Source of the DNA: Oceanospirillaceae bacterium
Lineage (GTDB): Bacteria > Pseudomonadota > Gammaproteobacteria > Pseudomonadales > Balneatricaceae
Direction of reading: 5' to 3'
DNA: 57,057 nucleotides
Assembly: GCA_013215375.1 (NCBI GenBank)
Contig: JABSRB010000004.1
Span: 1 to 57,057, forward strand
Under the pieces are notes generated by a model that was not told the origin of the DNA, ran no database searches, and saw only the letters and a program-made list of their open reading frames with translations. Positions 29,327-38,937 of this stretch are shown in pieces; the first letter of the stretch is position 1, and the number at the start of each line of letters is the position of its first letter. A program made the position numbers and the translations under genes.

Positions 29327-30271
29327 ATGATAACGTCAAGCACAGCGCCGCCATTAGAGTCAGAAAACGTGCATGATTTCTGTATAAGTCATAATCGCTG
29401 GCAGGCACATTTGTCCATGCACCTTGCGCTGACAAAACGCGGAACGGTATTAAAAAACACCTCACATCAAGGCCCGCTGTATGTGCAAAAGGCTTTTTAT
29501 CCCGAGGGCAAAGACCTCGCTCATCTCTATATATTGCATCCACCTGGCGGTTTGGTATCCGGGGATAAATTACAGATTAATGTGCAAGCCGATCAACATG
29601 TAAAAGTATTATTAACCACCCCAGGGGCAGGACGAGTCTATCGCGCCCGCGCCGATAAAATTTTACAGCAACAATCCGTGAGTTTAACTGCGGCAGAAAA
29701 TGCCAGTATTGAATGGCTACCCCTTGAAACGATCCTCTATCCCGGTGCTAATACCCGTTTAGATACACAGGTTAAACTGGCTAAAGGCGCAAGTTTTATC
29801 GGCTGGGACATCTGTACTTTTGGTTTGCCCGCCTGTGGTGAAACGTTCTCCAGTGGCAGCTTAGAGCAGTGTTTGCAAATAGAGATAGAAGGCACTGTGG
29901 TACTGCGCGAGCGCTTGGTACTCAACGACAGCAATAGATTTTTATTGACTGCAACTGCCGGCTTTGCCAATCGCCCAGTAAACGCGTTGATGGTCGCAGG
30001 CCCCTTTACACGCAATGATAGTAATACAGAACATGCTCAGATGTTAGCGCAGCTACAACAAGACTGTGTTAATCACCTTGATTTTAATGAAATAGAAATT
30101 GCAGAACTCGAAGCCCTAACCAGCGTCACTTTGTCTGGCGGATTTATACTGGTTCGTTATTTGGGACATTGCTCAGAGCAAGCGCGAAACTTATTTACCC
30201 AGTGCTGGACAGTACTGCGACCTTCTTTACTGGGAAGACCTGCTTGTCCACCGCGAATTTGGGCCACCTAA
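29327..30271 (+). CDS. ureD: Urease accessory protein UreD
   Basis: A 314-residue urease maturation scaffold. Family segments are GPLYVQKAFYPEGKDLAHLY at about 46-65, LHPPGGLVSGDKL, and LLTTPGAGRVYRA at about 97-109. It forms a complex with UreF and UreG for nickel insertion into apo-urease. First gene of ureDABCEFG, all on the plus strand. The Shine-Dalgarno is weak. Confidence 0.93.
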   Translation: MITSSTAPPLESENVHDFCISHNRWQAHLSMHLALTKRGTVLKNTSHQGPLYVQKAFYPEGKDLAHLYILHPPGGLVSGDKLQINVQADQHVKVLLTTPGAGRVYRARADKILQQQSVSLTAAENASIEWLPLETILYPGANTRLDTQVKLAKGASFIGWDICTFGLPACGETFSSGSLEQCLQIEIEGTVVLRERLVLNDSNRFLLTATAGFANRPVNALMVAGPFTRNDSNTEHAQMLAQLQQDCVNHLDFNEIEIAELEALTSVTLSGGFILVRYLGHCSEQARNLFTQCWTVLRPSLLGRPACPPRIWAT

Positions 30272-30294
30272 TTTAAAAATTAAAGAGGTTTTTC

Positions 30295-30597
30295 ATGGAT
30301 TTGCTACCGAGAGAAAAAGACAAACTACTACTGTTTAGCGCCGCACTACTTGCCGAACGCAGACTGCTACGTGGCGTCAAGCTTAACTACCCAGAGGCCA
30401 TGGCCTATATCTCGATGGAAATCATCGAGGGCGCCCGCGATGGCAAAAGCGTTGCCGAACTAATGAGCTATGGTAAAACCTTGCTCAGTGCCGATCAAGT
30501 GATGGAGAGCGTGCCCGATTTAATCAGTGAAGTACAAGTGGAAGCCACTTTCCCTGACGGCACTAAACTAGTCACTGTACATAACCCTATAAGCTAG
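30295..30597 (+). CDS. ureA: Urease gamma subunit
   Basis: A 100-residue structural subunit with the family start [20 protein letters not shown], the internal [20 protein letters not shown], and the end [11 protein letters not shown]. It has normal bacterial length. AGAGG precedes the start. Confidence 0.96.
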   Translation: MDLLPREKDKLLLFSAALLAERRLLRGVKLNYPEAMAYISMEIIEGARDGKSVAELMSYGKTLLSADQVMESVPDLISEVQVEATFPDGTKLVTVHNPIS

Positions 30598-30606
30598 GAG
30601 CAGATA

Positions 30607-30939
30607 ATGATTCCAGGTGAAATTCAAGTCGCTAAGGGCAATATCACTCTCAATGCCGGGCGCAAGACGTTAAAAATGCGGGTAGAAAACAGCGGTGACC
30701 GCCCTATTCAAGTAGGTTCTCACTATCACTTTTACGAGACTAACCCCGCGCTAAAATTTGATCGCGAGCCCTGTTTAGGTTATCGCTTAAATATTGCCTC
30801 TGGTACGGCTATTCGCTTTGAGCCTGGCCAAGGGCGCAGTGTTGAGCTCGTTGAATACGCAGGCACTAAAACCATTTACGGCTTTAGAGGCCAAGTCATG
30901 GGTCAGATAAATACGCAGCAAAAGGGAGAGCAAACATGA
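30607..30939 (+). CDS. ureB: Urease beta subunit
   Basis: A 110-residue structural subunit with MIPGEI at the start and [20 protein letters not shown] at about 28-47. It starts 9 bp after ureA and overlaps ureC by 4 bp, giving tight coupling of the structural subunits. Confidence 0.96.
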   Translation: MIPGEIQVAKGNITLNAGRKTLKMRVENSGDRPIQVGSHYHFYETNPALKFDREPCLGYRLNIASGTAIRFEPGQGRSVELVEYAGTKTIYGFRGQVMGQINTQQKGEQT

Positions 30940-32642
30940 GCGAAATCGATAGAGCCAGTTATGCGCAAATGTTTGGACCCACCACCGGCGACAGAGTGCG
31001 TTTAGGCGATACTGAGCTGTGGATTGAAGTTGAAAAAGATTACTGCCAATACGGTGACGAGGTTAAATTTGGCGGCGGTAAAGTAATCCGTGACGGCATG
31101 GGACAATCTCAGCACTGTAATGACGTGGCAGTTGATACGGTGATTACCAACGCGCTTATTTTAGATTACTGGGGCATCGTTAAAGCGGATGTAGGCCTTG
31201 TTGATGGACACATTAAAGCCATAGGCCGCGCCGGTAATCCAGACATTCAAGATGGCATCGACATTGTCATTGGCCCAGGCACTGAAGTAATCGCAGGTGA
31301 GGGCTCGATCCTTACCGCCGGCGGAATCGATGCGCATATTCACTTCATCTGCCCGCAGCAGATAGAAGAAGCATTAATGTCAGGTGTCACTACCATGATT
31401 GGCGGTGGCACTGGCCCCGCGACAGGCACTAAGGCCACCACTTGTACGCCGGGGCCTTGGAACATCGGTAAAATGTTACAAGCGACCGATAACATGCCGA
31501 TGAACTTGGGTTTCTTAGGCAAGGGCAATGGCAGCTTGCCAGAAGCTTTAGCTGAGCAATTAGAAGCGGGCGCCTGTGGTTTAAAGCTACACGAAGATTG
31601 GGGCACCACTCCCGCCTCTATCGACAACTGCTTATCAGTGGCTGAAAAGTACGATGTGCAAGTGGCGATCCACACCGACACCTTAAATGAGTCCGGGTTT
31701 GTCGATGACACCATTGGCGCTTTTAAAGATCGGGTGATTCACACTTACCACACTGAGGGCGCTGGCGGCGGTCACGCACCGGATATCATTAAGGCCTGTG
31801 CATACCCTAATGTGCTGCCCTCTTCCACCAATCCAACGCGTCCTTACACCCACAATACCGTGGATGAGCACTTAGACATGTTGATGGTTTGCCACCACTT
31901 GGATAGTAATATTCCCGAAGACGTCGCCTTCGCCGATTCAAGGATTCGTAAAGAGACCATCGCCGCAGAAGATATACTGCACGATCGCGGTGCCTTTAGC
32001 ATGATCTCCTCCGACTCCCAAGCGATGGGAAGGGTCGGTGAAGTCATCACTCGAACTTGGCAGAGCGCGCACAAGATGAAAGTGCAGATGGGGCTGCTAA
32101 AAGAAGATTTAGAGCGTGGTGCCGATAACTTCAGGGCCAAGCGTTACATTGCTAAATACACTATCAACCCCGCTATCACTCACGGTATCTCTGAGCAAGT
32201 AGGCTCAGTAGAAGTGGGCAAGCTGGCCGATTTAGTACTGTGGAAACCCGCCTTTTTTGGTGTCAAGCCTGAGCTTATTATTAAAGGCGGCATGATAGCG
32301 GCGGCGAAAATGGGCGATCCCAACGCCTCTATCCCCACCCCGCAACCCGTGCACTATCGCCCGATGTTTGCAGCACTTGGCCTGGCACCTGCCAACACTT
32401 GCATTACCTTTGTTGCGCAAGCGGCACTGGATAACAATATCGCGCAAAAACTGGGATTACAGCGACAGTTAGTCGCCTGTAAAAACACCCGCAATATTAG
32501 AAAAAAAGATATGAAGTTAAACGACTGGCTACCCGATATTACTGTTGACCCGCAAACTTATGAAGTGCGTGCCGATGGTGAATTGCTCAATTGCGAGCCA
32601 GCCAAAATACTGCCCTTAGCGCAGCTTTATAATCTTTTTTAG
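30936..32642 (+). CDS. ureC: Urease alpha (catalytic) subunit
   Basis: A 568-residue nickel amidohydrolase that hydrolyses urea to ammonia and carbamate. Active-site features are all present: the HIHF metal pair at about residue 134, the carbamylated lysine in GLKLHEDWG at about 217, AIHTDTLNE at about 245, [15 protein letters not shown] at about 270, the flap cysteine in MVCHHLD at about 319, and the aspartate in SSDSQAMGR at about 360. Length and motifs indicate an active enzyme. Confidence 0.97.
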   Translation: MSEIDRASYAQMFGPTTGDRVRLGDTELWIEVEKDYCQYGDEVKFGGGKVIRDGMGQSQHCNDVAVDTVITNALILDYWGIVKADVGLVDGHIKAIGRAGNPDIQDGIDIVIGPGTEVIAGEGSILTAGGIDAHIHFICPQQIEEALMSGVTTMIGGGTGPATGTKATTCTPGPWNIGKMLQATDNMPMNLGFLGKGNGSLPEALAEQLEAGACGLKLHEDWGTTPASIDNCLSVAEKYDVQVAIHTDTLNESGFVDDTIGAFKDRVIHTYHTEGAGGGHAPDIIKACAYPNVLPSSTNPTRPYTHNTVDEHLDMLMVCHHLDSNIPEDVAFADSRIRKETIAAEDILHDRGAFSMISSDSQAMGRVGEVITRTWQSAHKMKVQMGLLKEDLERGADNFRAKRYIAKYTINPAITHGISEQVGSVEVGKLADLVLWKPAFFGVKPELIIKGGMIAAAKMGDPNASIPTPQPVHYRPMFAALGLAPANTCITFVAQAALDNNIAQKLGLQRQLVACKNTRNIRKKDMKLNDWLPDITVDPQTYEVRADGELLNCEPAKILPLAQLYNLF

Positions 32643-32651
32643 GAGCATTTA

Positions 32652-33086
32652 ATGTTAGAAGTCCACCAGCGTATCGGTGTAGAACATCAGGGCACTGTCG
32701 ATGCCACTGTGGTACTTGACCACGAGCAGCGCGAGCGCGGCCGCTTATTGCTGCGCAGCGAAAACGATGAAGAGATAAGATTGTTTTTAAAACGCGGCAA
32801 GGCACTGATTGTCGGCGAGTATTTACAGGCAAAATGCGGGCGCGTTATCCAAATCATAGGGGCTACTGAAGCGGTAGCGCAGGCAAGCTGTGATGATTGG
32901 CCTACTTTTGCCCGCGCCTGTTATCACTTAGGCAATCGTCACGTTAAAATCTTTGTGGGCGATCGCCAATTACACATAAAACCCGATCACGTGTTAGAGG
33001 AAATGCTGCTGTTAATGGGCCTAAAAATAGAGCACAAACAGCAAGTATTTATCCCTGAATCTGGCGCTTATCAACATGCGCACTAG
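32652..33086 (+). CDS. ureE: Urease nickel metallochaperone UreE
   Basis: A 144-residue metallochaperone with the conserved GRALxVGEYL-like segment (KRGKALIVGEYLQ) and the NRHVKIFVGDRQLHIKPDHVLE segment at about 95-116, whose histidine binds nickel. The C terminus (SGAYQHAH) has only two histidines, so it lacks the long His-rich tail of the Klebsiella protein. Confidence 0.93.
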   Translation: MLEVHQRIGVEHQGTVDATVVLDHEQRERGRLLLRSENDEEIRLFLKRGKALIVGEYLQAKCGRVIQIIGATEAVAQASCDDWPTFARACYHLGNRHVKIFVGDRQLHIKPDHVLEEMLLLMGLKIEHKQQVFIPESGAYQHAH

Positions 33087-33097
33087 CCGGGGTAGTC

Positions 33098-33775
33098 ATG
33101 TTAATTACTAGCTCGGATACTGCACTGCTACGGCTGCTGCAATTGAGTAGCGTCAGCTTACCTGTTGGCGGTTACGCTTTCTCCCAGGGACTTGAGTACG
33201 CCATTGAAAAAGAGTGGGTGAATAATGAAACCCAAGTACAGCAGTGGATAGGGGCGCAAATTAGCCAGGGCCTCGCCCAGCTAGATCTACCCATTTTGCG
33301 TTTGAGTATGCTGGCGCTAAATGATGGCGAAGAAACAGCGCTAGTGACTCTCAATCAATTGGTATTAGCCAATCGCGAAAGCAAAGAGCTACGCTTGTCA
33401 GACAGCGCCATGGGCGAGGCATTATCCCGCGTTTTACGCCAGCAGCACATAGCAGTGCCTTTTGAGAAAAAAACAGAGGTCAGCTTTGTGATCTTGTTTG
33501 CCATTGCCGCCCACCACTGGCAGATTCACTACCACAACGCAGCCCTTGGCTTTTGCTGGTCATGGCTGGAAAACCAAGTGGCAGCGGCCACAAAATTGGT
33601 GCCACTAGGCCAAAGCCAAGCCCAACGTTTACTCGGTAACTTACAACCGGCACTTATGAATGCGGTTGCAGATGCACAGGACATTGAAGCGGCACAAATC
33701 GGTATGGCACTGCCGGCACTCGCCATCGCCAGTGCCAAACACGAAACCCAATATACCCGCATATTTCGCTCATAA
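33098..33775 (+). CDS. ureF: Urease accessory protein UreF
   Basis: A 225-residue all-helical maturation protein with the family N terminus LLRLLQLSSVSLPVGGYAFS at about 9-28, followed by QGLEYAIEKEWV. It binds UreD and regulates the UreG GTPase in the activation complex. Start 12 bp after ureE. Confidence 0.94.
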   Translation: MLITSSDTALLRLLQLSSVSLPVGGYAFSQGLEYAIEKEWVNNETQVQQWIGAQISQGLAQLDLPILRLSMLALNDGEETALVTLNQLVLANRESKELRLSDSAMGEALSRVLRQQHIAVPFEKKTEVSFVILFAIAAHHWQIHYHNAALGFCWSWLENQVAAATKLVPLGQSQAQRLLGNLQPALMNAVADAQDIEAAQIGMALPALAIASAKHETQYTRIFRS

Positions 33776-33798
33776 TATTGAAGCTATAAGGATTTACA

Positions 33799-34446
33799 AT
33801 GCAACAGACTAAACAAACATTGCGTATCGGCGTCGGCGGACCCGTAGGCTCAGGAAAAACAGCACTACTGCGCTCACTTTGTACTGCCATGCGCGATCAC
33901 TATGATATCGCGGTCGTCACCAACGACATCTACACCCAGGAAGATGCGAAATTCCTCACCGAACACCAAGCACTTAGCGCCGATCGTATTATTGGTGTAG
34001 AGACCGGTGGCTGTCCGCACACCGCGATCCGTGAAGATGCCTCAATGAACTTAGCAGCCATTGATCAACTGCTTGATCGTCACGGTGAACTAGACATCAT
34101 TTTTGTCGAGAGCGGCGGCGATAACCTCAGCGCCACTTTCAGCCCTGAATTAGCCGACTTAACCTTATATGTAATCGATGTCTCAGCGGGCGATAAAATT
34201 CCGCGCAAAGGCGGCCCTGGAATCACTAAATCTGATTTATTGATTATCAACAAAACAGATCTTGCACCACTAGTAGGCGCCTCCCTTGAAGTCATGGATG
34301 TAGATGCTAAACGCATGCGCGGCAAGCGCCCTTTTGTCTTTTCCAATCTAAAGAAGGCACAGGGAGTGGATGAAATTATCGCTTTTATCGTTAGACAAGG
34401 CATGTTGCCTAAACGCGATATAGCCAGCGCCAAGGCGGTGGTTTAA
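33799..34446 (+). CDS. ureG: Urease accessory GTPase UreG
   Basis: A 215-residue SIMIBI GTPase. P-loop [12 protein letters not shown] is at about residues 13-24, [12 protein letters not shown] at about 39-50, the metal-binding CPH in [18 protein letters not shown] at about 69-86, and the NKTD base-specificity motif at about 150. It supplies GTP-driven nickel delivery. Last gene of the urease operon; no nickel or urea transporter gene follows. Confidence 0.96.
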   Translation: MQQTKQTLRIGVGGPVGSGKTALLRSLCTAMRDHYDIAVVTNDIYTQEDAKFLTEHQALSADRIIGVETGGCPHTAIREDASMNLAAIDQLLDRHGELDIIFVESGGDNLSATFSPELADLTLYVIDVSAGDKIPRKGGPGITKSDLLIINKTDLAPLVGASLEVMDVDAKRMRGKRPFVFSNLKKAQGVDEIIAFIVRQGMLPKRDIASAKAVV

Positions 34447-34449
34447 ATA

Positions 34450-34600
34450 AAGATCCCCAGAGGGAAAGTCCTCTCGCCTCGCGAGCCTTCACTTACGGAT
34501 GCGGGGAATTAAACCCTTGATGATTAGGCTCCGCCTAATTCATCTCTATTAGACGTAAGTTAAACTCCGTGGGGCGCTGATCGGCGCTCCGTCATACCTT
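34450..34600. repeat. Interspersed repeat D, full-length copy
   Basis: This non-coding block after ureG has two recognisable halves. The left half (34450-34506) includes CCTTCACTTACGGATGCGGG and recurs at 51396-51450. The right half (34512-34551) includes CGCCTAATTCATCTCTATTA and the dyad TTAGGC-TCC-GCCTAA, and recurs at 53014-53056. It may also act as the 3' end of the urease transcript. Confidence 0.75.
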
Positions 34601-34723
34601 CTTTTTATAACAAATGACTTTTTTAGTCTATATTGATATTGCTAAAGGACTGTTTATCAAAGATATCTTAATATAGAATGAAGCCTTCTTTGATTTTCTA
34701 CCACTTCCTCTTTGGGATAATCA

Positions 34724-35485
34724 ATGGCTAATCTAAAAGATGTATGCTCGTATCAAGTTCTATCTATTTTACTGATCTCGCTGATTTTCAACCCGGTCAG
34801 TGCTAAACCTATTCATCTTTTTTATAACGCCCAACAAAAACCCAAAGCCTGGATTGATGAAGACCAACAGCCTCGAGGTTTTGCCTATGAAATCGCCGCT
34901 GCTATTTTACAAAAAGCTGAAATAAAGTTTATCGCTAAAGCCGTACCTTTTAATCGTGGTATTAACAGCACTAAGCTTTGCAATGGCATTATGACTGGGG
35001 TGTTTAAAACCCCGTTACGTGAAGAATATCTCAGCTATTCATTACCCATCATGTCTGATCAGGCAATGATTATCAGCCGAGCCAGCGATCCCTTTAATTA
35101 TCAATCCATGAGCGACCTATTAAATCAAAAAATTGCCTTCCTTCACGGAGCTGTCTTTGGCGACAGATTTGAGCATATCATCCCACACCTCAAAAAAGTC
35201 ACTCAGCAAAACCCCGCTATGATGTTACGTCTACTGGTGCGAAAAAGAGTAGACTTGGTAATTTTAAACCCAGGTTTAGCCGCCGTAGAATATGCAGCAC
35301 AAGCTGCTAACATCGACATGAAAGAACTCAATATTGCCAGTACTCCACTGGCGGAGGTTGATAATTATTTGGTGACTTGTAATAGCGATCCGCAATTTTT
35401 TGATCCCATCATCGAAAAAATCAACACCGCGATTAGTCAATTAAAAAGCAGCGGCAGCCTGCAAAAAATCATGGCGAAATATTAA
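34724..35485 (+). CDS. Orphan periplasmic solute-binding protein (SBP family 3 type)
   Basis: A 253-residue exported protein with a signal peptide ending near PVSA (about 27). Mature features are QQKPKAWIDEDQQPRGFAYE at about 37-56, VPFNRGINSTKLCNGIMTGVF at about 79-99, and a C-terminal LKSSGSLQKIMAKY. It has the fold-typical pattern of amino-acid-type binding proteins but no transport partners. It is similar in size to the genes at 21379 and 24910. Confidence 0.78.
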   Translation: MANLKDVCSYQVLSILLISLIFNPVSAKPIHLFYNAQQKPKAWIDEDQQPRGFAYEIAAAILQKAEIKFIAKAVPFNRGINSTKLCNGIMTGVFKTPLREEYLSYSLPIMSDQAMIISRASDPFNYQSMSDLLNQKIAFLHGAVFGDRFEHIIPHLKKVTQQNPAMMLRLLVRKRVDLVILNPGLAAVEYAAQAANIDMKELNIASTPLAEVDNYLVTCNSDPQFFDPIIEKINTAISQLKSSGSLQKIMAKY

Positions 35486-35576
35486 ATATAGCGGTGCTGC
35501 TCAGCTGACTTAGTATTAAAAATCTTGGATTAAACATTCCTTTAAAAATATTTCCCACTAAGGGGCACAATCCCTA

Positions 35577-35639
35577 TATAATATGCGCCTTTTATTTAAG
35601 CGCAACCCGAGGGCAAATTTTCAGCCCCTTACTTTGCCC
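35577..35639 (+). promoter_or_regulatory. rhlE promoter -10 and leader hairpin
   Basis: TATAAT at 35577-35582 is a good -10 box; no clear -35 is seen. The leader contains GGGCAAA (35611-35617) pairing with TTTGCCC (35633-35639), 16 bp before the start codon, close to the ribosome-binding region. A structured leader is often found on cold-induced helicase mRNAs; that link is inference. Confidence 0.45.
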
Positions 35640-35655
35640 GTACCGAGATATCCCT

Positions 35656-36930
35656 ATGAAATTTTCAGCCCTAGATTTAGCCCCACAATTATTACAAGCA
35701 GTAGAGGCTTGTGGATACTCGGATATGACTCCTGTTCAGCAAAAAGCCATTGTCCCCGCTAGACGCGGTAAAGATGTATTGGCCAATGCACAGACAGGCA
35801 CGGGTAAAACAGCGGCTTTTGCACTGCCTATTTTACAGCAGATAATAGACAAGCCACGTGAAGTAGAATCAGGATACTGTCGTGCCATCATCTTAACGCC
35901 AACTCGTGAGCTTGCTGAACAACTCAGTGAAAGCATCAAGAAATACGCACAATTTTTAGATTTAAAGATCTTCGCTATCTATGGCGGCGTCAATATGGAC
36001 TCACAAAAAAAGAAGCTCAACCGTGGCGTCGATATCTTAATCGCCACCCCTGGTCGCTTACTTGAGCATTTAGTGCAGTGCAACACTAACTTATCGCGTG
36101 CTGATTTCGTGGTTTTAGATGAAGCGGATCGCATGTTAGATATGGGCTTTATCTCAGATGTCGCCACTATATTGCGTCACACTCCTGATACACGCCAGAC
36201 CATGTTGTTCTCAGCCACTATCTCTGCACAAGTTCAGCAGCTTTCTAAAAAGATTCTAAAGCGCCAAGTTGAAGTGCGCGCCTCTAAAATGAACGCCACT
36301 GCTGATACTATTGAACACGTGGTATACCCTGTTGAAGAGCGCCGTAAAGTAGATCTTTTTGCAGAATTGATACACAAGCACAACTGGTTCCAAGTACTGG
36401 TATTTACTAGTACTAAAGCCCAAGCTGACGCGCTGATGCGTAAGTTAAAAAACACTGGCGTTACTACTGCTTTGTGCCACGGAGATAAAACTCAAGGCAC
36501 GCGTCGCCGCGCATTAGCGGATTTCAAAGCCAATAAAGTGCAAGTGTTGATTGCCACTGAAGTCGCCGCTCGCGGACTGGATATTCCTGGATTAGAGTAC
36601 GTTGTAAACTACAACCTCCCCTACCTAGCTGAAGATTATGTACACCGTATTGGTCGTACTGGTCGTGCGGGAAATAAAGGTTATGCGATCTCGTTTGTAT
36701 CCCGTGAAGAAGAGCGCTCGCTGAATAATATTGAGCGTTTAATCGGCAACAAAGTAAAACGCATTCACATGCCGGGTTACGATGTCAGCAACCGTGACAA
36801 CTTGCGTAAAAGCATTGCCCAAGGCCGTAAAAAGACCCCGAGTAACAAAGCCACTCAGACAAAAATTTCACGCAGTGCACAAAAGCCAGTCAATGCAGGT
36901 AAATCACGCAAGCCACGCAACAAGAAGTAA
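35656..36930 (+). CDS. rhlE: DEAD-box ATP-dependent RNA helicase, RhlE type
   Basis: A 424-residue RNA helicase. The motifs in order are Q motif (PVQQKAI), motif I AQTGTGKTAAF at about 45-55, Ia PTRELAEQL, TPGR, DEAD in VVLDEADRMLD at about 152-162, SAT, ATEVAARGLDIP, and HRIGRTGRAG at about 332-341. The basic tail (about 375-424) is rich in K, R, S and N and probably binds RNA. It acts in ribosome assembly or RNA remodelling. A heptamer repeat starts 2 bp after the stop. Confidence 0.92.
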   Translation: MKFSALDLAPQLLQAVEACGYSDMTPVQQKAIVPARRGKDVLANAQTGTGKTAAFALPILQQIIDKPREVESGYCRAIILTPTRELAEQLSESIKKYAQFLDLKIFAIYGGVNMDSQKKKLNRGVDILIATPGRLLEHLVQCNTNLSRADFVVLDEADRMLDMGFISDVATILRHTPDTRQTMLFSATISAQVQQLSKKILKRQVEVRASKMNATADTIEHVVYPVEERRKVDLFAELIHKHNWFQVLVFTSTKAQADALMRKLKNTGVTTALCHGDKTQGTRRRALADFKANKVQVLIATEVAARGLDIPGLEYVVNYNLPYLAEDYVHRIGRTGRAGNKGYAISFVSREEERSLNNIERLIGNKVKRIHMPGYDVSNRDNLRKSIAQGRKKTPSNKATQTKISRSAQKPVNAGKSRKPRNKK

Positions 36931-36932
36931 AT

Positions 36933-37190
36933 CTGTGAGCTGTGAGCTGTGAGCTGTGAGCTGTGAGCTGTGAGCTGTGAGCTGTGAGCAAAAAGTTTCG
37001 ACCTCACATCAAAATGCGTCAACACATTTCTTTTAGCTTTTAGCTTTTAGCTCTAGATTGTCTTTTCTTAATCTTTCCTCCGTGTTCTCCGTGCTCTCTG
37101 TGGTGAAAAATCTTTTAAAGATTATCTACCACCGAGAACACAGAGGCGCTTCGCTACACAGAGAAAATCTACGATATTTTAGCTTCTAGC
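36933..37190. repeat. Composite heptamer repeat with hairpin core
   Basis: Eight CTGTGAG units (36933-36988) are followed by a spacer ending in CAACACATTTC, three TTTTAGC units (37031-37051), and then the core (about 37078-37168) with complementary arms around TCTTTTAAAGAT and the sequence GCGCTTCGCTACACAGAG. A final TTTTAGC/TTCTAGC pair follows. It fills the gap between convergent rhlE and the pentapeptide-repeat gene. Closest in structure to the copy at 42126. Confidence 0.95.
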
Positions 37191-37198
37191 TGTAGATC

Positions 37199-37816
37199 TC
37201 AATAACTCTTCTTAATATTTGCGCAGCGCTTACACACTCCGGATCCTGTCTCTGATGACATTTGCGCCACTGCATCTTTTGCGGGAATTTCCACTCCGCA
37301 CAAGGTTTTCTCAGCACCTTCTGGCATAAAGTGATTTTTAGATATTTTATTAACACTGCCAGTATCATTGTGGGTCAGCCAGCCTATTTTTTTAAGCGCT
37401 GGCTTTTGTGTCTCGCCTTTCATCAGCGCTGCTATATCAACACCATTGATGATCAATCCATCAATCACACAGTGACTAAACTGCGCATTGGTGAAGTTGA
37501 CTGCACTGAAGCGACTACCGGTTAAGTCCGCATCTTCAAAGATTACCGGATCAACTTTGGCTTCATTAAAATCAACGCTGCTGCTAGTGCCTATATGGGT
37601 AAACTTTGCCCCACTGAGATTAACCAGATTGAACACCGATTTACTCAAATTAACATCGTAGAAAGTACTATTCGCTAAGTTGATATTTGAGTAATGGTTT
37701 TCAGCTAAATTGACATTATTAAATGTCGACTTAAACAAGTTAACATCGTCAAAACTTGATTCAGGCATTGAGCACTGATGTGCAACATGCTGGCCGCTAT
37801 AAATTGTGGATTTCAT
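37199..37816 (-). CDS. Pentapeptide-repeat protein with C-terminal cysteines
   Basis: About 205 residues from ATG 37816, preceded by AGGGA; a longer frame opens at 37882. About fifteen A(D/N)LxN-type pentapeptides cover residues 15-125 (for example FNNVNLAENHYSNINLANST), predicting a right-handed quadrilateral beta-helix. After a short linker the C-terminal 60 residues contain LCGVEIPAKD and VCKRCANIKKSY, a Cys pattern that could bind zinc. Role unknown; DNA-gyrase protection is known for some members but is not shown here. Confidence 0.75.
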   Translation of the reverse strand: MKSTIYSGQHVAHQCSMPESSFDDVNLFKSTFNNVNLAENHYSNINLANSTFYDVNLSKSVFNLVNLSGAKFTHIGTSSSVDFNEAKVDPVIFEDADLTGSRFSAVNFTNAQFSHCVIDGLIINGVDIAALMKGETQKPALKKIGWLTHNDTGSVNKISKNHFMPEGAEKTLCGVEIPAKDAVAQMSSETGSGVCKRCANIKKSY

Positions 37817-37918
37817 AATTTCCCTATCACTTAAATTAACACTAGATGAACAACGCGGCGCATTATGCCACTTATTACTCACTATCTCTATGACTATAGC
37901 TTAATTTTCGTACAGATA

Positions 37919-38857
37919 TTATGAAGACTCCATTAAAGCACTAAACCAACTGGCACTTGGGGTAAAAAAAGCATGACCAGAAACCGCCTTAGACACATTT
38001 AAAATAGCGTCACTGTCACCATGTTTATCTAATGCACACATACTCGCTAGTATTAAATCAAAGCTATCGGCCTGTGCTGCGTAACTGGCAAACATGAGGC
38101 CCTGACTATGTTGATCGGCAAAAGGTAGGCTTTGTCTGAGTATTTCAACACTCTGCTGCTGGTTATTTTTAATCGCTGAGCGCGCTGTGTGCGCACTGCT
38201 ACTTTTATTACTGCTAGAAAATTCAATGTTTGCTGCTTTAGAGCGCCCATAGCTGCACTCTTGCTGCTCGACACTCAACTGCTGCCAGCGTGCCAAATTG
38301 TGCTGGTATTTTTGAATATGCACATAGCTGCCACCTGCAAAATGCTTATCCTTATTAATCAGAGCTACTTCCCTGCGATGCTCGCCCTCTGGATTTTCAG
38401 TACCATCTACAAAACCTGTTAAATCCCGACTATCTAAGTACGAAAAGCCATGCACCATTTCATCTATTTTCAATATCGGAAACAACGTTGATAAAAGTAT
38501 TTGTGATAAGTGGTAGTTAACATCATGGCGATTTGAGCGCAGGTGCAACAACAGGTCTGCATCACTGGCAGGCATAGTAACTTTTTTATTGGTGATTGCT
38601 TTGAAGGGCCTGAGACCGGCTGGCTTAGGCTGGATCTCTAAGTAATCCCAGAGACCGCTACTAAGGCCAATATTCAGGTAGAGCTGCGCATCAGGATAAA
38701 CCTGCTGCTGCTCTTGTAATAGAGAGGGCAATTTAGCGATATGCCTAAGCAGTGTTTGTTTTTGCCTGCTATTGAGTAGCTGATCTCTATTTAAAGTAAT
38801 AAATAGCGCATGTTTACTCGGTGCCCCGATAATTCCCTGTTGATATTCATCATCCAT
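37919..38857 (-). CDS. Dyp-type heme peroxidase
   Basis: A 312-residue dye-decolourising peroxidase. The diagnostic GFVDGTENPEG (GxxDG motif with distal Asp) is at about residues 151-161. The C-terminal MCALDKHGDSDAILNVSKAV region fits the family. It lacks a signal peptide, so it is cytoplasmic, as in the YfeX/YfeK-like bacterial group. AGGA precedes the start. No encapsulin gene is adjacent. Confidence 0.88.
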   Translation of the reverse strand: MDDEYQQGIIGAPSKHALFITLNRDQLLNSRQKQTLLRHIAKLPSLLQEQQQVYPDAQLYLNIGLSSGLWDYLEIQPKPAGLRPFKAITNKKVTMPASDADLLLHLRSNRHDVNYHLSQILLSTLFPILKIDEMVHGFSYLDSRDLTGFVDGTENPEGEHRREVALINKDKHFAGGSYVHIQKYQHNLARWQQLSVEQQECSYGRSKAANIEFSSSNKSSSAHTARSAIKNNQQQSVEILRQSLPFADQHSQGLMFASYAAQADSFDLILASMCALDKHGDSDAILNVSKAVSGHAFFTPSASWFSALMESS

Positions 38858-38937
38858 AATGTCGATCCTAGAAGCCTGTCGAACACCAACCTAAGTTAAT
38901 GCGGCCAAGTTTATGTGATTAAATCTAAAGCATATAG

